8,479 nucleotides of DNA. Origin: an uncultured Verrucomicrobia subdivision 3 bacterium (GTDB lineage Bacteria > Verrucomicrobiota > Verrucomicrobiae > Limisphaerales > CAMLLE01). Shown here in pieces: positions 6,231 to 8,479 of the stretch (position 1 is the first letter of the stretch; each line of letters opens with the position of its first letter). The DNA lies in NCBI GenBank assembly GCA_946480555.1, contig CAMLLE010000101.1, positions 1 to 8,479 of the forward strand. The letters are read 5' to 3'. Under the pieces are notes generated by a model. It worked only from the letters and a program-made list of their open reading frames with translations, ran no database searches and was not told where the DNA came from. Position numbers and translations under genes: made by a program.

Positions 6231-7691
6231 TCAGAGCAGCCGAATCTGCGCACGTTCCTTCGCCAGGCTTTCCGTCAGGCTCGTCACGCGGCCGACGCGA
6301 CGCTCGATGATATGCTTGTCCACGGAAGGATCGTACTTCACCGGATAATCGCCGTCGTAGCACGCCATGCAGAAGCTGCTTCGCGGCAGCCCGGTCGCCT
6401 TCACCATTCCATCCTGCGACAGGTAATGGAGCGAATCCGCATTCAGATATTTGCGGATGTCTTCGATCGAATAGTTTGCCGCCATCAGCTTGCTGCGATC
6501 CGGGAAATCGATGCCATACACGCACGGGTTCATGTGCGGCGGGCAGCTGACGAGCACGTGGACTTCCTTCGCGCCGGCCTGCTTCAGATTGTTCACGCGC
6601 GTCTTGCAGGTGGTGCCGCGCACGATGGAATCGTCCACGACGATGACGCGTTTGCCCTTCACCAGTTCGCCAATGAGGTTCAGCTTCACGCGGACGTTGA
6701 AATCGCGGATGAGTTGCGACGGCTGCAGGAAGCTGCGGCCAACGTAATGGTTGCGCACGAAGGCCATTTCGAACGGAATGCCGGATTCCAGCGAATAGCC
6801 GAGCGCCGCGCAATTTCCGCTGTCCGGAACGGGAATGACGAGATCGGCTTCAATCGGATTCTCCCGCGCGAGTTGCCGCCCCATTTCTACGCGGACACGA
6901 TAGACATTGCGGTCGGCAATCGTGCTGTCGGGTCGGGCGAAATAGACGTATTCGAAGATGCAGAACGCCCGCCGCTGATGTTCGGGAAACGCCTGGATGC
7001 TGGTGACGCCCTGTTCGTTGATCACCACGATCTCACCCGGTTCGATGTCACGGATGAACTTCGCCTGGATCAGATCCAGCGCGCAGGTTTCGCTTGAGAG
7101 CACATACGCGTCGTCCTTTTTGCCGAGGCAAAGCGGGCGGAATCCATGCGGATCGCGCACGCCCACCATTTCCTTCTCGGTCATGATCACCAGCGAATAG
7201 GCGCCCTCGATCTGGCGCATTGCGTGAACCAGATGATTTCCCCCGCCATTGAAGCTCGGCTGGGCCATCAGGTGCAGGATGATTTCGCTGTCAACGGTGG
7301 TTTGGAAAATGGAACCGCGGGCTTCGAGTTCTTCGCGCAGGCGGGCGGCATTCGTAAGGTTGCCGTTGTGCGCGATGGCGATCTGGCCGCGGGCGCAATC
7401 CACGGTGAGCGGCTGGGCATTGCGCAGGTGCGAGGAGCCGGTGGTGGAATAACGGGTGTGACCGATGGCCATGTTGCCGACGAGGCCGTGCAGGATTTCG
7501 CCGTTGAAGATTTGCGGCACCAGCCCCATGCCTTTGTGAACACGAAATTGTTTTCCGTCCGAGGAGACGATGCCGGCGCTTTCCTGACCCCGATGCTGGA
7601 GCGCGTAAAGACCGTAATAGGTCAGTTCCGCTGCGTTCGGATGACCAAAAATACCGAAAACGCCGCAATAATGTTTGGGGTGGCTCTGCAT
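6231..7691 (-). CDS. purF: Amidophosphoribosyltransferase (glutamine PRPP amidotransferase)
   Basis: A complete 486-residue enzyme of usual length. It catalyses the first committed step of de novo purine synthesis in the cytoplasm, turning PRPP and glutamine into 5-phosphoribosylamine. The N-terminal Ntn glutaminase domain (about 9-235) has Cys9 in CGVFGIFG as nucleophile after an eight-residue propeptide, Arg80 in GHTRYST, HNGNLTN at 108-114 and Asp134 in VDSE. The C-terminal phosphoribosyltransferase domain has the PRPP loop VIVVDDSIVRGTT at 349-361. Cys244, Cys390, Cys441 and Cys444 sit where Bacillus-type enzymes bind a 4Fe-4S cluster, so this should be the processed, iron-sulfur, nucleotide-inhibited type rather than the E. 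coli type. A TAG six bases ahead of the ATG at 7691 fixes the start; no strong ribosome-binding site is seen. No purine riboswitch or operator was recognised upstream. Confidence 0.97.
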   Translation of the reverse strand: MQSHPKHYCGVFGIFGHPNAAELTYYGLYALQHRGQESAGIVSSDGKQFRVHKGMGLVPQIFNGEILHGLVGNMAIGHTRYSTTGSSHLRNAQPLTVDCARGQIAIAHNGNLTNAARLREELEARGSIFQTTVDSEIILHLMAQPSFNGGGNHLVHAMRQIEGAYSLVIMTEKEMVGVRDPHGFRPLCLGKKDDAYVLSSETCALDLIQAKFIRDIEPGEIVVINEQGVTSIQAFPEHQRRAFCIFEYVYFARPDSTIADRNVYRVRVEMGRQLARENPIEADLVIPVPDSGNCAALGYSLESGIPFEMAFVRNHYVGRSFLQPSQLIRDFNVRVKLNLIGELVKGKRVIVVDDSIVRGTTCKTRVNNLKQAGAKEVHVLVSCPPHMNPCVYGIDFPDRSKLMAANYSIEDIRKYLNADSLHYLSQDGMVKATGLPRSSFCMACYDGDYPVKYDPSVDKHIIERRVGRVTSLTESLAKERAQIRLL

Positions 7692-7832
7692 AATCTATCG
7701 GCTCAAAAACGACCGAGAGCATTCCACCAAAATGACGACCCAGCAAGCAAGCTTTCGAGAAAGTCGGGACAATCGGACACCGCCGGCAGATGATTTTCAA
7801 TTTCGGCTTCCAGCGCTGAACCTGGAGAGGGG
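7692..7832. other. purF leader region without a recognised gene
   Basis: This half of the 407-base gap between purF and the SDR gene shows no repeat, no convincing coding frame and no clear -35/-10 pair. It should hold the purF promoter if purF is transcribed separately. Confidence 0.3.
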
Positions 7833-7867
7833 ACATTCAACAATGAACATTCAACGCTCAACATTCA
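7833..7867. repeat. ACATTCAAC-type dispersed repeat, copy 2, intergenic
   Basis: These 35 bases equal the reverse complement of 4160-4194 except for one base. This copy lies between genes, whereas the other lies inside the kinase frame in the opposite orientation. Confidence 0.85.
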
Positions 7868-7904
7868 GGGCAGGGCGACCTTGGAGGAAGGCGCGGGAAC
7901 GTGG

Positions 7905-8093
7905 CGGCGGGTCTCCGGCCCGCCGTGGAGGACGGCATCTTGCCGTCCGGAGAGGAACCATTCGCCGGGCAAATCGTTTCAGCTCTTATGGCAGTTGCCA
8001 TGTGAGCGCTTCCACCCGGCTGGAAGCCGGGTTCCACGTCAGCCAGGATGGCTGACGCTACAGTTCTCGGTAGGGCGAGCTGCCGCTCCGCCC
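7905..8093. repeat. Array of short palindromes (REP-like) downstream of the SDR gene
   Basis: Six compact inverted repeats occur in 189 bases: CGGCGGG/CCCGCCG (7905-7925), GGACGGCA/TGCCGTCC (7930-7948, loop TCT), ATGGCA/TGCCAT (7988-8001), ACCCGGCT/AGCCGGGT (8014-8032, loop GGA), CGTCAGCCA/TGGCTGACG (8037-8057, loop GGA) and GGGCGAGC/GCTCCGCCC with one bulge (8073-8093). The last begins six bases from the SDR stop codon. None is followed by a T run on either strand, so they are not standard intrinsic terminators; they may block exonucleases at the 3' end of the SDR message. Confidence 0.75.
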
Positions 8094-8098
8094 CATAT

Positions 8099-8479
8099 TC
8101 AAATCCCGGCTGCTGCCAATTCCGCGGCGTACCCTTCACGAAAGGTTGGATAGCGCAGCGTGCAGCCCAACTCCTTCCGCAGCCGACGATTGGAAATGCG
8201 TTTGTTGGTGGCGCCGCGCCGGCGGGCTTTGGGTTCCGAAGCCACGGGTGGCAGCGGGCGATTGAGCCGCTGCGCCAGCCAGGTGAAAATCGTCCTCTGG
8301 GACGCTGGTTCGTTGTCAGAGACATTATAGACCGAACCTGACTTGCCGCGTTCCAGCGCCGCAAAGATCGCTCCGACGGCGTCGTCCCGATGGATCATGT
8401 TCAGAAAGCGTTCGTCCGCTTCCAACTGCGCTTCGCCACTGAGGAATTGCTTCAACCAGTAGCCGCGCCCTGGCCCGTA
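8099..8479 (-). CDS. NAD-dependent epimerase/SDR-family protein, C-terminal part only
   Basis: The frame runs in from the right edge and ends with TGA at 8099-8101, giving the last 126 residues. The opening YGPGRGYW fits the conserved IYGPGR segment that follows the SDR active site, and MIHRDDAVGAIFAAL is the typical cofactor-side helix of extended SDR proteins. The pattern VYNVSDNEPASQRTIFTWLAQRLNRPLPP, then KRISNRRLRKELG and YPTFREGYA, resembles the YeeZ-like nucleotide-sugar epimerase relatives. The nucleotide-binding N-terminus and the catalytic Tyr-Lys pair lie outside the window, so substrate and activity cannot be judged. There is no in-window start: the in-frame TTG at 8455 is internal to conserved sequence. 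It is co-oriented with purF, 407 bases away. Confidence 0.85.
   Translation of the reverse strand, partial: YGPGRGYWLKQFLSGEAQLEADERFLNMIHRDDAVGAIFAALERGKSGSVYNVSDNEPASQRTIFTWLAQRLNRPLPPVASEPKARRRGATNKRISNRRLRKELGCTLRYPTFREGYAAELAAAGI

Noticed and set aside
6018..7097. A 359-codon open frame on the plus strand
   Set aside because: It lies mostly antisense to purF, whose identity is certain; its N-terminus is read from the inverted repeat.
7675..8055. A 126-codon open frame on the plus strand in the purF-SDR gap
   Set aside because: Most of it is translated repeat and palindrome sequence, and it overlaps the purF start. No domain or ribosome-binding site supports it.
7905..8093. Possible CRISPR array
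   Set aside because: The units differ in sequence and spacing and are self-complementary hairpins; there is no constant repeat with variable spacers and no cas gene.

Overview
The window looks like a chromosomal piece from a moderately GC-rich Gram-negative-type bacterium, most plausibly Verrucomicrobiota (Pedosphaera/Limisphaerales-like). That placement is inferred. It rests on a secreted TPR plus ankyrin protein of a style I associate with that phylum, and on several families of dispersed repeats (GCGGAGAC-type, CAAGTTC-type, ACATTCAAC-type) scattered between and inside genes. No rRNA, tRNA, CRISPR array, integrase or transposase gene is visible.

Every gene I can support lies on the minus strand, so transcription reads from right to left. 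From the right edge: the C-terminal part of an NAD-dependent epimerase/SDR-type protein (8099-8479, cut by the window); a 407-base gap filled partly with compact hairpins and a dispersed repeat; purF, the first enzyme of de novo purine synthesis (6231-7691); a gap holding a long inverted repeat; a membrane sensor histidine kinase (3640-5973); its OmpR/PhoB-type response regulator (2874-3554); a gap with a second kind of inverted repeat; and an exported TPR/coiled-coil/ankyrin protein (1-2590, running off the left edge). The kinase and regulator clearly form a two-component pair. purF and the SDR gene look like co-oriented housekeeping neighbours, with no sign that they share a function with the pair. 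The ankyrin protein could be a target or partner of the system only by proximity.

No new defence or biosynthetic system is evident. The most unusual feature is the repeat load and its entry into reading frames. The kinase has two repeat-derived in-frame inserts in loops of its ATP-binding domain, and its last residues and stop codon lie in a third repeat. The ankyrin protein takes its N-terminal charged region and most of its hydrophobic signal segment from the two arms of another inverted repeat. The SDR-purF gap holds a run of palindromes, three of them with three-base loops, resembling REP sequences.
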